A stretch of 64,000 bases of DNA from Streptomyces sp. AA1529 (GCF_000280905.1 NZ_ALAP01000092.1:186001-250000), one strand, 5' to 3'. Shown: positions 42,509 through 51,973, numbered from the stretch's first letter. Numbers and translations are program-made. The notes: generated by a model not told the origin, from the letters alone.

Positions 42509-43651
42509 TCACCAGGTCCGGGGGTGCTGCTGCTGCGGCATCAGCCAGCTCAGTGTGCGGCCGATGTCGCTGGGCGAGACGATGCCGACGACCTGGCCGT
42601 CCTCGAGTACCAGCACCCGGTGCTCGGCACCGGGCTCCATCCGCGGCAGCAGGTCCGCCAGAGGATCGTCCGGGCCCACGGTGACCACTTCCGACAGTGG
42701 CAGCATCACGTCACCGACCGCAGTGGTCTCCCGCTGGTCGGCGCGGACATGCTGAGCGCGCTCCAGCGTGATCAGCCCCGCCGCGTCGCCGGCAGCTCCC
42801 ACGGCCGGGAAGGCCGAGTGGCGATAGCGGTACCGGGGGTCGGCGAGGAACTGCCCGATCGTCAGCCCCGCGAGGGCCAGCACGGGATCCCCCGTCATGG
42901 CCCGCCGCACCGGCACACCGGCCAGGGTGCTTCTGATCTGCGCCTGCCGGCCCTCCGCGGTCGCGGCGGTGACCAGGAACCAGCCGACCAGCGCCAGCCA
43001 CAGCCCGTCGAAGGCACGCGCCGTGAGGAACAGCAGGACTCCCCCGACGACGAGCAGCCACCCGAAGGCGCGCCCCACCAGGGTTGCCCGGACGGCCGCC
43101 CGCAGCCGGTCCCCGCTGCGACGCCACAGCAGGGCGCGGAGCAGGCGCCCACCGTCCAGGGGGGCGGCGGGGATGGTGTTGAAGAGGGCGAGCAGCACGT
43201 TGATGACCGCCAGCCAGGCAGCCGCCTCCACCAGGAGCCGCGGGGCGCCCAGGAGGTGGACGAGCCAGGAGCCGAGCCCGAAGCCCACCCCGAGCAGCAG
43301 GCTGACCAAGGGGCCGACTCCGGCGATCCGCAGTTCCGCGCCCGGCTCGGACGCCTCGGACTTCAACCGGGCCAGCCCGCCGAGCAGCCACAGCGTGATG
43401 TCCTCGACGAGCACTCCGTTGCGTCGGGCGACGATCGCGTGCGCGAGTTCGTGCGCCAGCAGCGAGCCGAAGAACAGCAGCGCGGTGCCCAGTCCGGTCA
43501 CCCAGTACAGCGCTTCCGCGCGCCCGGGCTCGACCTGCGGAAAGCGGCTCCGGGCCAGCACCCATGTGATGAGGGCGAAGATGAGCAGGACGCTCCAGTG
43601 GACGCCGATCCGCACTCCGGCGATCCGCCCCAGTGGGAACGTTGCACGCAC
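42509..43651 (-). CDS. Site-2 protease (M50) with CBS domains
   Basis: A 380-aa intramembrane metalloprotease. HELAH at 67-71 holds two zinc His and the catalytic Glu; the third ligand is Asp166 in PAAPLDGGRLL. Four or more transmembrane helices cover residues 18-245. Two CBS repeats follow (about 255-310 and 320-375, VMLPLSEVVTVGPDDPLADLL, HRVLVLEDGQVVGIVSPSDIGRTL), which usually bind adenine nucleotides. GTG 43651 follows GGGAG. Family members with CBS tails (M. tuberculosis Rv2625c-like) belong to the dormancy regulon, consistent with the neighbours here. Confidence 0.92.
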   Translation of the reverse strand: MRATFPLGRIAGVRIGVHWSVLLIFALITWVLARSRFPQVEPGRAEALYWVTGLGTALLFFGSLLAHELAHAIVARRNGVLVEDITLWLLGGLARLKSEASEPGAELRIAGVGPLVSLLLGVGFGLGSWLVHLLGAPRLLVEAAAWLAVINVLLALFNTIPAAPLDGGRLLRALLWRRSGDRLRAAVRATLVGRAFGWLLVVGGVLLFLTARAFDGLWLALVGWFLVTAATAEGRQAQIRSTLAGVPVRRAMTGDPVLALAGLTIGQFLADPRYRYRHSAFPAVGAAGDAAGLITLERAQHVRADQRETTAVGDVMLPLSEVVTVGPDDPLADLLPRMEPGAEHRVLVLEDGQVVGIVSPSDIGRTLSWLMPQQQHPRTW

Positions 43652-43829
43652 GGTCGTCTCCCTGCCTCGGGGTGACCGGTGCGATGTCCGAGTCACCTGG
43701 GTGGCACGTGCCCCGCCTTACCGGTCCCGCGTGGCGCGCCCGGCGGCCACCGGAGGTCGCCCGACGGGCGCCGCACGGGGGATCCCGCCGAGGCGTCGCC
43801 TGCCCGGAGTGTGCGGCGGCGCTGCCGGC

Positions 43830-44207
43830 TCAGTGCGGCGAGGTACCGCTGCCGGTCCCGGAAGCCGTGTACGCCTCGTTGACCGCGGAGAAGGCCCGGG
43901 CGCCGTAGATGGTTGCGGGACCCCCGTTCATCAGGAAGGTGACGCCGATGGCCTCGGCGGCTTCTTTCGGGGTCGCTCCCTGCTGCACGGCCGCATGGGC
44001 GTGTGCGGCGATGCATCCGTCGCACTGCTTGCTCACCGCCAGCGCGAGGGCGATGAGCTCCTTGGTCTTCGCATCGAGTACGCCCGCCCGCAAGGCCGCG
44101 TCGTGCAGTTCCTTGTAGCCCTGGTAGACCCCGGGGATGGCGTGCCGCAGCTCTCTGGTGAGCGGGCGTAGCTCTTCCCGTACGGCTTCGCCGAAACTGC
44201 TGCTCAT
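43830..44207 (-). CDS. Carboxymuconolactone decarboxylase-family (AhpD-like) protein
   Basis: A 125-aa all-helical protein. The CxxC-type redox motif appears as KQCDGCIAAHAHAA (Cys-Asp-Gly-Cys, then His), the pattern of AhpD-like alkylhydroperoxidases. It may reduce peroxides through a thiol relay. ATG 44207 has GAGGGAG 6 nt upstream. It lies between the M50 protease and the Hsp20 remnant on the same strand, in a stress-gene cluster. Confidence 0.9.
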   Translation of the reverse strand: MSSSFGEAVREELRPLTRELRHAIPGVYQGYKELHDAALRAGVLDAKTKELIALALAVSKQCDGCIAAHAHAAVQQGATPKEAAEAIGVTFLMNGGPATIYGARAFSAVNEAYTASGTGSGTSPH

Positions 44208-44398
44208 CAGGTGCTCCCTCTCCTGCTGGTGGGTGCAGCTTCGAGTGTGCGGCCCTGCGCGGTACCCGGCGCGGGAGACTGGTCCGTCCGGGTGTATCCG
44301 GCCGCGAGGCCACGTCCGCCACCCCCTGTCCGGCACCGTCCGGGCCGGGCCCCCGGCACTCGGCTCCGGACGGGCCGCGTGGGGGGATGCGGGGCTTA

Positions 44399-44740
44399 TC
44401 GGGAGGAGGCGGCGTCTACGGGTTCGGCCGCTGCTCCGGCGCGGTCGGTGATCTCGATGCGCTGTGCAGCCCCTTCCCTGCCTTGGGGACGTTCACCGTG
44501 ACGATGCCGTCCGCCGGCTCCGCGCCGGTGTGCTCGGCGTCGGAGTCGCGCGGCAGCGTCGTGCGATGGTCGGGGCCTCCGATGCGGCGCGTGTGCCTGC
44601 GCACCGTTCCGCTCCGTTCCCGCTCCCGGACATCGCCGGGGACATCGGGCTCCCCGACGGAGACCTCCACGGTGATCTGGTCCTCGTGGACGCCGACCGG
44701 GTCGCTCCTCCGCCACCGGTCACCTGGGCTGCCCGACCGT
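44399..44740 (-). pseudogene. Hsp20/alpha-crystallin remnant
   Basis: One frame reads EDQITVEVSVGEPDVPGDVRERERSGTVRRHTRRIGGPDHRTTLPRDSDAEHTGAEPADGIVTVNVPKAGKG, the alpha-crystallin core of actinobacterial Hsp20 proteins (usual end: ADGVLTV.VPKAE). After a frameshift near 44480 the neighbouring frame gives AAQRIEITDRAG, the usual R.IEI ending. The N-terminal third (start Met, first strands) is missing or unrecognisable. It lies between the AhpD-like and DUF1876 genes. Confidence 0.6.
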
Positions 44741-45007
44741 CGGACGGGACTCCGCACGGGGGATCTGCATGCCTTCGACGTCGTGTTCGGCGATGTTCAG
44801 CAGCCGCTGGGCGAGGTCCCGCATGGCTCTGCCCGCCGCCAGCTCGTCACCGATCTCCGGCACGTCCGTGTCCGCCGGGTGGCAGTGGGCCGTGCCGCGG
44901 CCGGTGACCTGCGCGACACCGGTGTCCAGCGTCGCGTGCGCCTTCGTCGCCCCCTCGTCGTCCTCGAAGAGGTCGAGGCGGACCTTCCATTCCATGGTGT
45001 GTGACAT
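44720..45007 (-). CDS. DUF1876 protein
   Basis: A 95-aa protein. MEWKVRLDLFEDDEGATKAHATLDTG...TGRGTAHCHPADTDVPEIGDELAAGRAMRDLAQRLL is the DUF1876 (dsRBD-like) pattern. Small proteins of this family are part of the dormancy/stress regulon in mycobacteria (Rv2632c-like) and common in Streptomyces. ATG 45007 has GAGGAGAG 5 nt upstream. Its end overlaps the start region of the Hsp20 remnant by 20 bp. The frame is open for about 5 kb upstream, but that stretch is antisense to other genes. Confidence 0.9.
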   Translation of the reverse strand: MSHTMEWKVRLDLFEDDEGATKAHATLDTGVAQVTGRGTAHCHPADTDVPEIGDELAAGRAMRDLAQRLLNIAEHDVEGMQIPRAESRPTVGQPR

Positions 45008-45982
45008 CGTGCTCTCCTCACCCGGGTACGGACCGGTGCGGCACCCGGTGCGTGATGTGCCGAGCAGGCAGGCACGCCAGCGCCTGCTGCTGGACGCCGG
45101 CACAGGGCGCCGAGGCGTTCGCGCGTGCCGCTCGCCCTCCGCGGAGCCGCGGGGTGCGCGGCGGGCTCCGACCGTGACGGCGGTCTGCCGCTTCCCGAGC
45201 TGTCCGACGGAGCGCCGGCGTTCCGCTCCCCCGCCACTCGATTCCCTTGTCAGGACCGGCAGCGCCTCCGGTCGCGGCCCGAGGATCGCAGCTGCGTCCT
45301 GCCGCCGATCCGTGTGCGGCGGAGTGTCGGTGCACCCGGGCCGTCCGAGCCACCTCATCCCCCGCATCTTCCACTCTCCTACGCGGAGGAAGCAGCCGCC
45401 ATACGAAGCCGACACACCCTTCCCGGTGACTGAGCGTGGCACCCGCACACCGGCGCGTGGCGCTTCTGACCTGCCGGTCCGCCGGGGACGGGACCGGCAT
45501 CGGTGCCCCGGCTGTTCCTCCGAACGGCGGATGCCGGTGGCCCGCTGCCCGGGCCTCTGCTCACCTGGAACAGGCGGTTGACGCATCCAGGGCCGATGGC
45601 CGCCGCACGACACGGCGCCAGAAGGCGACCGGAGGCGACTGGAGGCAGGGCGATGCACAACGGCGGGCTGCGGCCGGGCGCCGCAGCCGGAGAGCGCGGA
45701 GGGCCGCACAGGACTTGCGCGGATGCTCCCGCGACCGGCGGGAGGGTGCGCCGCTGCCCCCGCGGACCGTCCAGGCCCGGGGCCGTCTGCCGGGAGGACG
45801 GGCGGCGAGGACGCGGGGCCGGGTCCGAGGGCCGCAACGCGGCTGCCGGTACCGGGAGCCGTCCCTCCCCCAGCACCCCGCGTACCACCCCGCGTACCGT
45901 TTCCCGCCGGGCGCCGCTGCCGGGGGGATCGCGCGGGCCGGCCGTTCCGGCCGGGTGGCGGACCGGTGGCTGAGGCGTCGTC
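45008..45982. other. Long intergenic region in the stress cluster
   Basis: No convincing gene in 975 bp between the divergent DUF1876 and P-type ATPase genes. It contains a perfect hairpin (45666-45688) but no feature I can name. Regulatory sites for both divergent transcripts are likely here. Confidence 0.45.
45666..45688. repeat. Orphan hairpin
   Basis: GGCTGCGGC pairs perfectly with GCCGCAGCC around CGGGC, about 300 bp upstream of the ATPase gene. Confidence 0.4.
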
Positions 45983-48709
45983 ATGCAGCGTGCCGCAGCC
46001 TCGGGGACCGAGCAGTCGCAGCTCCCCGTGGAGGTCGACCCGCGGGAACCGCTGGCGCGCCTCCGCCAGGATCTGAGGACCGGTCCGGAGGGGCTCTCGC
46101 GGCGTGAGGCGGAGAGACGCACCGCCGTGTACGGCCCCAACGAGGTCCGCCGGGAGCATCGCGGACAACTGCGGCGGGAGCTGGCACGGCAACTGGTGCA
46201 TCCGCTCGCGCTGCTGCTGTGGGGAGCCGCGGGACTGGCCTTCGTCGCCGGTACCCGGGTGCTGGGCGTGGCGATCGTCGCCGTCGTCCTCCTCAATGCC
46301 GGGTTCGCGCTGCTGCAGGAGCGGCAGGCGGAACGCGCTGTCGAAGCGCTGGCCGACTACCTGCCGGCACATTCCCGGGTGCTGCGGGACGGCCGGGAGC
46401 AGACCGTCGAGTCGACCCAGCTCGTTCCCGGAGATCTGATCCTGCTGGACGAGGGCGACAAGGTTCCCGCCGATGTGCGGCTGGTGGAGGGGGCCGTGGA
46501 GATCGACCTGTCGATGCTGACAGGCGAGTCCGCCCCGGTGGAGCGGGCCGCGGGGCAGGCAGCGGCCGACGCGCCGACCCTGCGCGAGCCGAATCTGGCC
46601 TTCAGCGGCACCACCTGCGTCGAGGGGCAGGCGAAAGCCATCGTCTTCGCGACCGGCCGGCACACCGAACTGGGCCGGATCGCCGCACTCAGCCAGCGCA
46701 CCCGGCGCGAGGGCAGTCCGCTGGAACTCCAGGTCAAGCGGGTGGCCTGGCTGATCGCCGCGGTAGCCGTCGGCATGGGTGCGGTCTTCCTGCTGATCGG
46801 GACGGCGTCGGGCCTCCCGGTCCGGGACGCGCTGACGTTCGCGATCGGCCTGCTGGTCGCGAACGTCCCCGAGGGGCTGCTGCCGACCATCACCCTGGCG
46901 CTCGCCCTGGGAGTGCGGCTGCTGGCCCGGCAGGGCGCGGTCGTCAAACGCCTCAGCGCGGTCGAGACGCTGGGGTCGACGCATGTGATCTGCACCGACA
47001 AGACCGGGACCCTCACCCGCAATCGGATGCGCCTGCGGACGGTGTGGACACCGCTCGGCGGGGAGCGCGATGTCGAGCAGCCGGGCCCGGGCGACGACGT
47101 GGGCAGGCTCGCGGAGGCGATGGCCGAGTGCACGACCGTCACCCGCGGCGGGGACGGGGCGTTCAGCGGCGACCCCACGGAGGTCGCACTGGTCGAGGGG
47201 GCCGCGCGCCTGGGCCGGGATCCCGACCCCGGCGCACGGGACCTGCGCAGACGGGCCCTGTTCCGCTTCGACCCGCGGCTGCGGATGATGTCGGTCGTCA
47301 GCGACCTGCGGGACACTCCGACGGTCAGTGTCAAGGGCGCTCCGGAAGCGCTGCTGCCCCTCCTGGGCCGCACCGCCGACGCCGACGCGGTGCGCGCGGC
47401 CGTGGACGCCATGGCGCGGGAGGGGCTGCGCGTCCTCGCCGTCGCCACGCGGAGCCAGGCGAGTGCGGATGTGCCGGCGCGGCGCGAGGATGTCGAGTGC
47501 GACCTGGAGCTGCTGGGTCTGGTCGGTCTCCACGACCCGCCGCGCCCCGAGGTGGCCGGCGCGGTGCGCCGCTGCCATCAGGCCGGGCTTCGGGTGCACG
47601 TCGTCACCGGGGACAACGGCGCCACCGCCGCCGCCGTGGCGCGCGAGGTGGGCATCGGCGACCCCGAGTTGAGGGTCCTGGCGGATGCCGAGTCGGTGGG
47701 CGAACAGCGGCTGGACGAACTCCTCGCCTCCCCCGCCGAAGTGGTCTTCGCCCGGGCCTCCCCGGAGACGAAGCTGCGGGTGGCGGACGCGCTGCGCGAC
47801 CAGGGCCAGATCGTGGCGATGACCGGCGACGGGGTCAACGACGCGCCCGCACTGCACCGGGCGCACATCGGGGTCGCGATGGGCCTGTCCGGCACCGACG
47901 TCGCCAGGGAAGCCGCCACGATGGTGCTCACGGACGACAACTTCGCCACCATCGTCAAAGCGGTGGAATCCGGACGCCGGGTCTACGACAACGTCCGCAA
48001 GTTCATCCTCTACATCTTCGCGCACGCCGTCCCGGAGATCGTGCCGTTCCTGGTGTACGCGCTCAGCGGAGGCACGATCCCGCTGCCTCTGACGGTCCTG
48101 CAGATCCTCGCGATCGACCTGGGCACCGAGACGCTGCCCGCACTGGCGCTGGGCCGGGAACCGGCCGAGCCCGGGCTGATGACCAGACCGCCCAGGCGCT
48201 CCGGACGGGGTTCCGGGGTGATCACCAAGGACATGCTGTTCCGGGCGTGGGCCTTTCTGGGACTGCTCTCCACCGTGCTGGTGATGGGCGCCTACTTCTC
48301 CGTACTGTGGCGCGCCGGGTGGACACCCGGTGCCTCCACCGCCGAGGGCAGTGCACTGCACCAGGACTATCTGACGGCCACCACCGCCACCTTCGCGGGC
48401 ATCGTCATGTGCCAGGTCGGCACGGCGATGGCGGCCCGGACCGACCGGGCGTCCCTGCGCGAGGTCGGGTGGGCGTCCAATCCGCTGCTGCTGGCCGGCA
48501 TCGTCTTCGAACTCGCCTTCACCGCAGTGCTGATCTGGGTGCCGCCCTTCCAGCGTGTCTTCGGCACCGCCCCGCTGCCCTGGGACGTGGTGGCGCTGCT
48601 GCTGACGTTCCCCGTACTGGTCTGGGGCGCCGACGAGCTCAGACGTTCGCTGCGGCGCCGCCGCGAACCGGTCCGGGGCGCCGCCGCCGGTCCGGCCGAC
48701 CAGGGGTGA
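45983..48709 (+). CDS. P2-type cation-transporting ATPase
   Basis: A 908-aa membrane pump. The actuator has TGES at 180-183, helix M4 has VANVPEGLLP (about 292-301), the phosphorylation site is DKTGT with Asp339, KGAPE marks the nucleotide domain, and TGDGVNDAPAL the hinge. Ten helices are expected, four of them at the C-terminus. The PEGL motif places it with P2-type (Ca, Na/K) pumps. Mycobacterial CtpF, a dormancy-regulon pump, is of this type. The ion cannot be read. ATG 45983. Confidence 0.93.
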   Translation: MQRAAASGTEQSQLPVEVDPREPLARLRQDLRTGPEGLSRREAERRTAVYGPNEVRREHRGQLRRELARQLVHPLALLLWGAAGLAFVAGTRVLGVAIVAVVLLNAGFALLQERQAERAVEALADYLPAHSRVLRDGREQTVESTQLVPGDLILLDEGDKVPADVRLVEGAVEIDLSMLTGESAPVERAAGQAAADAPTLREPNLAFSGTTCVEGQAKAIVFATGRHTELGRIAALSQRTRREGSPLELQVKRVAWLIAAVAVGMGAVFLLIGTASGLPVRDALTFAIGLLVANVPEGLLPTITLALALGVRLLARQGAVVKRLSAVETLGSTHVICTDKTGTLTRNRMRLRTVWTPLGGERDVEQPGPGDDVGRLAEAMAECTTVTRGGDGAFSGDPTEVALVEGAARLGRDPDPGARDLRRRALFRFDPRLRMMSVVSDLRDTPTVSVKGAPEALLPLLGRTADADAVRAAVDAMAREGLRVLAVATRSQASADVPARREDVECDLELLGLVGLHDPPRPEVAGAVRRCHQAGLRVHVVTGDNGATAAAVAREVGIGDPELRVLADAESVGEQRLDELLASPAEVVFARASPETKLRVADALRDQGQIVAMTGDGVNDAPALHRAHIGVAMGLSGTDVAREAATMVLTDDNFATIVKAVESGRRVYDNVRKFILYIFAHAVPEIVPFLVYALSGGTIPLPLTVLQILAIDLGTETLPALALGREPAEPGLMTRPPRRSGRGSGVITKDMLFRAWAFLGLLSTVLVMGAYFSVLWRAGWTPGASTAEGSALHQDYLTATTATFAGIVMCQVGTAMAARTDRASLREVGWASNPLLLAGIVFELAFTAVLIWVPPFQRVFGTAPLPWDVVALLLTFPVLVWGADELRRSLRRRREPVRGAAAGPADQG

Positions 48710-48902
48710 CCGGGATCCGCGGGGGCCGGGGGAGGGAGAACCGACGGCGGCCTGCGCCGCGGCGAGAGGAGCGCCGGGAGGCCGCAGAGGGGGTTCCGGG
48801 CCGCCGTGCGGGCGCTGCTTCCGGTTGCCGGGCCCCGGGTGGTGCGGGACCGTGCGAGGAAGCGAACGTGATGTCGTCCCGGAGCCAGGGCGGTGCTTTC
48901 CC

Positions 48903-49793
48903 GTGCGGTTGCCGCAGACAGTAGTCGGAACGGACGGTTCGCCTCCGGCCGCGGTCGCGGTGGAGCATGCCGCCCGGGAGGCCGCATGCCGCGGAACCCG
49001 GCTGCGGATCGTGCACTCCGTCGACTGGGTACCGCCTCCCGGAATCGCCACCGCGCTGGACGAAGCCGGCCGGCGGGCGCTGCGGGAGAGCGGTGAGCAC
49101 GTGCTCTCCGAGGCAGAGGCGCGGGCCCGGTCCGTCGCGCCGGACATCGATGTCCGCACCACGCTGGCCGGCGGTGATCCGCGGCCGGTGCTCGCGGAAC
49201 TGTCCCGGGACGCGCTGATGACCGTCGTCGGCAGCAGCGGGAGCAGCGGCATCACCAGCGGCCTGCTCGGGTCCGTCTCCAGGCATCTGGCGACCCGGGC
49301 CGAGGGACCCGTGCTGGTGGTCCGGGAGACTCCGGCGCCCGGCGGACCCGTCGTCGTGGGTGTCGACGGCTCCTCCCCGGCGGAGGCCGCGACAGCTTTC
49401 GCCTTCGCCGAGGCCGCGGCCTGCGGCGGGCCCCTGGTGGCTCTGCACGCCTGGTCGGAGTGGAGCGTGCCGCCCGTGCCGCCACACGATCCGGCGCTGC
49501 GGTACGCGAAGGCCCCCGGAGAACTGCAGGCCGGGGAGGAACGTCTGCTGGCGGAGTTGCTGTCCGGGTGGGGCGAACGCTGTCCGGACGTGGCCGTCGA
49601 GCGCCGCGCGGTACGCGAACGACCGCGGCAGGCGCTGATCGAGGCGAGCCGTACGGCCCGGTTGCTCGTGGTCGGCAGCAGAGGCGAAGGGGGTTTCGCG
49701 GGACTGCGCCTGGGTTCGGTCAGCATGGCCGTCCTCCATCACGCGCACTGCTCGGTCGCTGTGGTGCGCGGACGGAGGGACGACTCTCAGTAG
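48903..49793 (+). CDS. Tandem universal stress protein
   Basis: A 296-aa protein of two UspA domains. Domain 1 starts TVVGTDGSPPA and ends VVGSSGSSGITSGLLGSVSRHLATRAEGPVLVVR; domain 2 starts VVVGVDGSSPA and ends VVGSRGEGGFAGLRLGSVSMAVLHHAHCSVAVVR. The G-x2-G-x9-G(S/T) ATP-binding pattern is seen in both. GTG 48903 fits the fold; GTG 48852 would add 17 residues. It lies downstream of the P-type ATPase. Tandem Usp genes beside CtpF-like pumps recur in actinobacterial dormancy regulons. Confidence 0.92.
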   Translation: MRLPQTVVGTDGSPPAAVAVEHAAREAACRGTRLRIVHSVDWVPPPGIATALDEAGRRALRESGEHVLSEAEARARSVAPDIDVRTTLAGGDPRPVLAELSRDALMTVVGSSGSSGITSGLLGSVSRHLATRAEGPVLVVRETPAPGGPVVVGVDGSSPAEAATAFAFAEAAACGGPLVALHAWSEWSVPPVPPHDPALRYAKAPGELQAGEERLLAELLSGWGERCPDVAVERRAVRERPRQALIEASRTARLLVVGSRGEGGFAGLRLGSVSMAVLHHAHCSVAVVRGRRDDSQ

Positions 49794-50815
49794 TCGGCGG
49801 GGTCGGCCGCGGTCCGGGTCTGTCGGAGGAGTGCCGTGCCGAGGGGGGTGGGACTGTGGAGTGCGGTGTTGCGGTACCGCACGGTGCGGATCAGCCCGGC
49901 GGTGCGCAGCACGGTCGCGTGCTCGCTGGCGCTGGGTGGTGCTGTCCCACTGCGCGCGGCCAGTTCCTTGGTGGAGCAGCCCGGGTGCTCCGCGATGGCA
50001 CGCAGCACGGCGGCCCTGGTCCGGCCGAGGAGGGAGTCGACCGGTGAGCGGTGGTCCCGGGACGGAGGCTGCCGCGCGGGAGGGACGAACAGCGGGGTCG
50101 AGGGGGAGGCCTGCGAGTGGCTGAGGGGGTATCTCAGTACCGGTTGCGGCTCGGCGTCGATGTCGATGGCGGGCCCGTCGGCGAAGAGTGAGGGGACCAG
50201 AAGCATCCCGCGGCCCCCGAGGTGGAGGTCGCCGTCGTACCCGGAGACCATCCTGAACTCCAGTACGGGCGGGTTCCAGCGCACCCGCCGCGGCTCCACC
50301 GCGGTGAGGAGCGCTTCCACTCCTCCCGTGAGGACCTGTCGCATCCGCACGGCCCGGTCGTCCGCGACCGCCGCGGCGAGGTGCCCCCAGTACGGGGACA
50401 GCAGCACGGTCCAGACATGGTCCAGGCCGTCGCAGAGCCGCTGCAGCAGCTCCGTGTCGTCGGCCAGGTGCCGCGCCCATGACGGTGGTGCCTGCCACTC
50501 CGCCACATGGGCCAGGTCACCGCGCACCCGTGAGCGGGGAGTCGAGCGCACCTGCTCCAGCAGCTCCTCGGGGCTGCCCGCCTCGGCGGTGGTCAGGAAC
50601 GTGGGGGCCCAGCCGCCGGGCGGCACGAGGTCGAGGACCATCCGGGCCTCGGGCCTCAAAGCGGCGCATGCGCTGCGCCGCCACGCCCCGAAGCGCACCG
50701 GGTGGCTGCGGCTCTGCAGGGTGCGTATGGCGGCGCTCAACTCCAGCAGCGGCGCAGGCCGCTCCACCCGGGTGCGCGCCAGATCCTCGACGGTGAAATG
50801 GATGCGGTAGACCAC
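49787..50815 (-). CDS. ArsR-type winged-helix regulator with DUF5937-like N-terminal domain
   Basis: A 342-aa protein. The last 80 residues form a winged helix (LLGRTRAAVLRAIAEHPGCSTKELAARSGTAPPSASEHATVLRTAGLIRTVR). The first 240 residues (MVYRIHFTVEDLARTRV...) match the domain that precedes HTH_20/ArsR domains in many Streptomyces regulators. No Cys-rich metal site is seen, so the signal is probably organic. Its stop overlaps the universal stress protein gene tail-to-tail by 7 bp. Confidence 0.88.
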   Translation of the reverse strand: MVYRIHFTVEDLARTRVERPAPLLELSAAIRTLQSRSHPVRFGAWRRSACAALRPEARMVLDLVPPGGWAPTFLTTAEAGSPEELLEQVRSTPRSRVRGDLAHVAEWQAPPSWARHLADDTELLQRLCDGLDHVWTVLLSPYWGHLAAAVADDRAVRMRQVLTGGVEALLTAVEPRRVRWNPPVLEFRMVSGYDGDLHLGGRGMLLVPSLFADGPAIDIDAEPQPVLRYPLSHSQASPSTPLFVPPARQPPSRDHRSPVDSLLGRTRAAVLRAIAEHPGCSTKELAARSGTAPPSASEHATVLRTAGLIRTVRYRNTALHSPTPLGTALLRQTRTAADPADY

Positions 50816-50957
50816 GCTCGCGCTCCTGCCCCCACGCGCTCGGTACGCCGGTGTACCGCAATCCTCCCGGTACGCCCTTCTTCGGTCCAGGCCGAATCAC
50901 GTCGCGAAAGCCTCCCGGCACGCCCAGAGTTGGCGTCGAACCGAAGGAGGAGCAGAA

Positions 50958-51275
50958 ATGCGAAAGCGTACATCGACCGCTGCGCTGGGCACGGTGCTGG
51001 TGCTGGGCGGGATCGCCGCAGGGACGGCACCGGCACAGGCGGCGACGTCCGGCGCCGCTCTGACCGGAACGGCACCTGTCTGCATCCACCGCAGCGTCTC
51101 CAACGACCCGGGCGGGGGCGTCTCCGGCTATCTGCGGAACACCTGCGGAAAGACGATGCGGGTCAAGGTCGTCGTGAAGTACTGGCGCGACACCTCCTGC
51201 ATGACCATCAGGAACAACACGAGCAAGTACGTGCACACCGTCGGCGGTCGATACGACCGGACCGTGACCTGCTGA
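50958..51275 (+). CDS. Small secreted protein
   Basis: A 105-aa protein with a Sec signal (about 1-28, cleavage after APAQA). The mature part of about 77 residues has four Cys (PVCIH, NTCGK, TSCMT, final Cys), enough for two disulfides, and is Thr/Val/Lys-rich. Not recognised. GAAGGAGGAG stands 7 nt upstream of ATG. A second small secreted protein gene follows after 37 bp, probably co-transcribed. Confidence 0.8.
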   Translation: MRKRTSTAALGTVLVLGGIAAGTAPAQAATSGAALTGTAPVCIHRSVSNDPGGGVSGYLRNTCGKTMRVKVVVKYWRDTSCMTIRNNTSKYVHTVGGRYDRTVTC

Positions 51276-51312
51276 CGCCGGCCCTGTTCACCCCACGTCG
51301 ACAAAGGACATC

Positions 51313-51777
51313 ATGAGACGGATCCTGACGACCCTCATCGCAGCGGCGGGCCTCATCGTCGCGGTACCGGGTTCGGCGAACGCAGCCGACGAGTGGTACA
51401 CCTCGAGCACGTATCCGGGCAGCAAGGGGTACGGCTACGTGGGCTCCGCCAGCAGTACGGTCAGTGGCGTGTACCAGCACCTGTCGATGTACCGGACCAA
51501 CAACTACGTCGCCCTGTGGACCGGCATCGGGGACGAAGCGACCGACGGATACTGCGCGGGGCAGGAGATCGCCTACCAGATCTACACGAACGGGACCTGG
51601 TCGGGCTACCGCTACCGGATGGCCCCGGTCCACGACTGCACGACCAACGGGGCGGACAACTCAGGCGGATACTTCTACAGCAGGTACAAGACGCGCAATG
51701 TCCACTCGCGCGCCTGCCACGTCGACTCCAGCGGCCGGAAGATCCACTGCGAGAGCAAGTGGCACGGCCCGATCTGA
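51313..51777 (+). CDS. Small secreted Tyr/Cys-rich protein
   Basis: A 154-aa protein with a Sec signal (cleavage after ANA near 24). The mature part is Tyr-, Ser- and Gly-rich (YTSSTYPGSKGYGYVGSASS, YFYSRYKTRN) with four Cys (YCAGQ, HDCTT, RACHV, HCESK). Not recognised; perhaps a small surface or inhibitor-like protein. It follows another secreted protein gene and ends in a strong terminator. Confidence 0.8.
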   Translation: MRRILTTLIAAAGLIVAVPGSANAADEWYTSSTYPGSKGYGYVGSASSTVSGVYQHLSMYRTNNYVALWTGIGDEATDGYCAGQEIAYQIYTNGTWSGYRYRMAPVHDCTTNGADNSGGYFYSRYKTRNVHSRACHVDSSGRKIHCESKWHGPI

Positions 51778-51800
51778 TCCGCTGCCTCCGCGCAGCGACG

Positions 51801-51825
51801 GGCCCCGCTCACCACGAGCGGGGCC
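51801..51825 (+). terminator. Terminator after the small secreted protein pair
   Basis: Perfect 10-bp stem GGCCCCGCTC/GAGCGGGGCC with loop ACCAC, followed by TTG, 23 bp past the stop. Confidence 0.85.
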
Positions 51826-51973
51826 TTGCGGCGGTTACGTGTCGACGGACTGCTGCCGCGCACGGTCGCCCGCACCGAGAAAGCCCCTGAGACGGAGCCC
51901 GACGGGCCCGAAACCGTCCTGCGGACCGTGCTCGGGAGGACGAGGGCCGAGGGGCCCGGACGGAGGAGCGGCG

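Noticed and set aside
43652..48902. DosR-type binding boxes in the stress cluster
   Set aside because: Several GGGNC-like patches occur by chance in such GC-rich DNA, none a convincing full palindrome by eye.
45008..49726. Very long minus-strand open frame (over 1500 codons) upstream of the DUF1876 gene
   Set aside because: It is antisense to the P-type ATPase and universal stress protein genes, is Arg/Gly/Pro-rich and has no family character; only its last 95 codons (DUF1876) are real.
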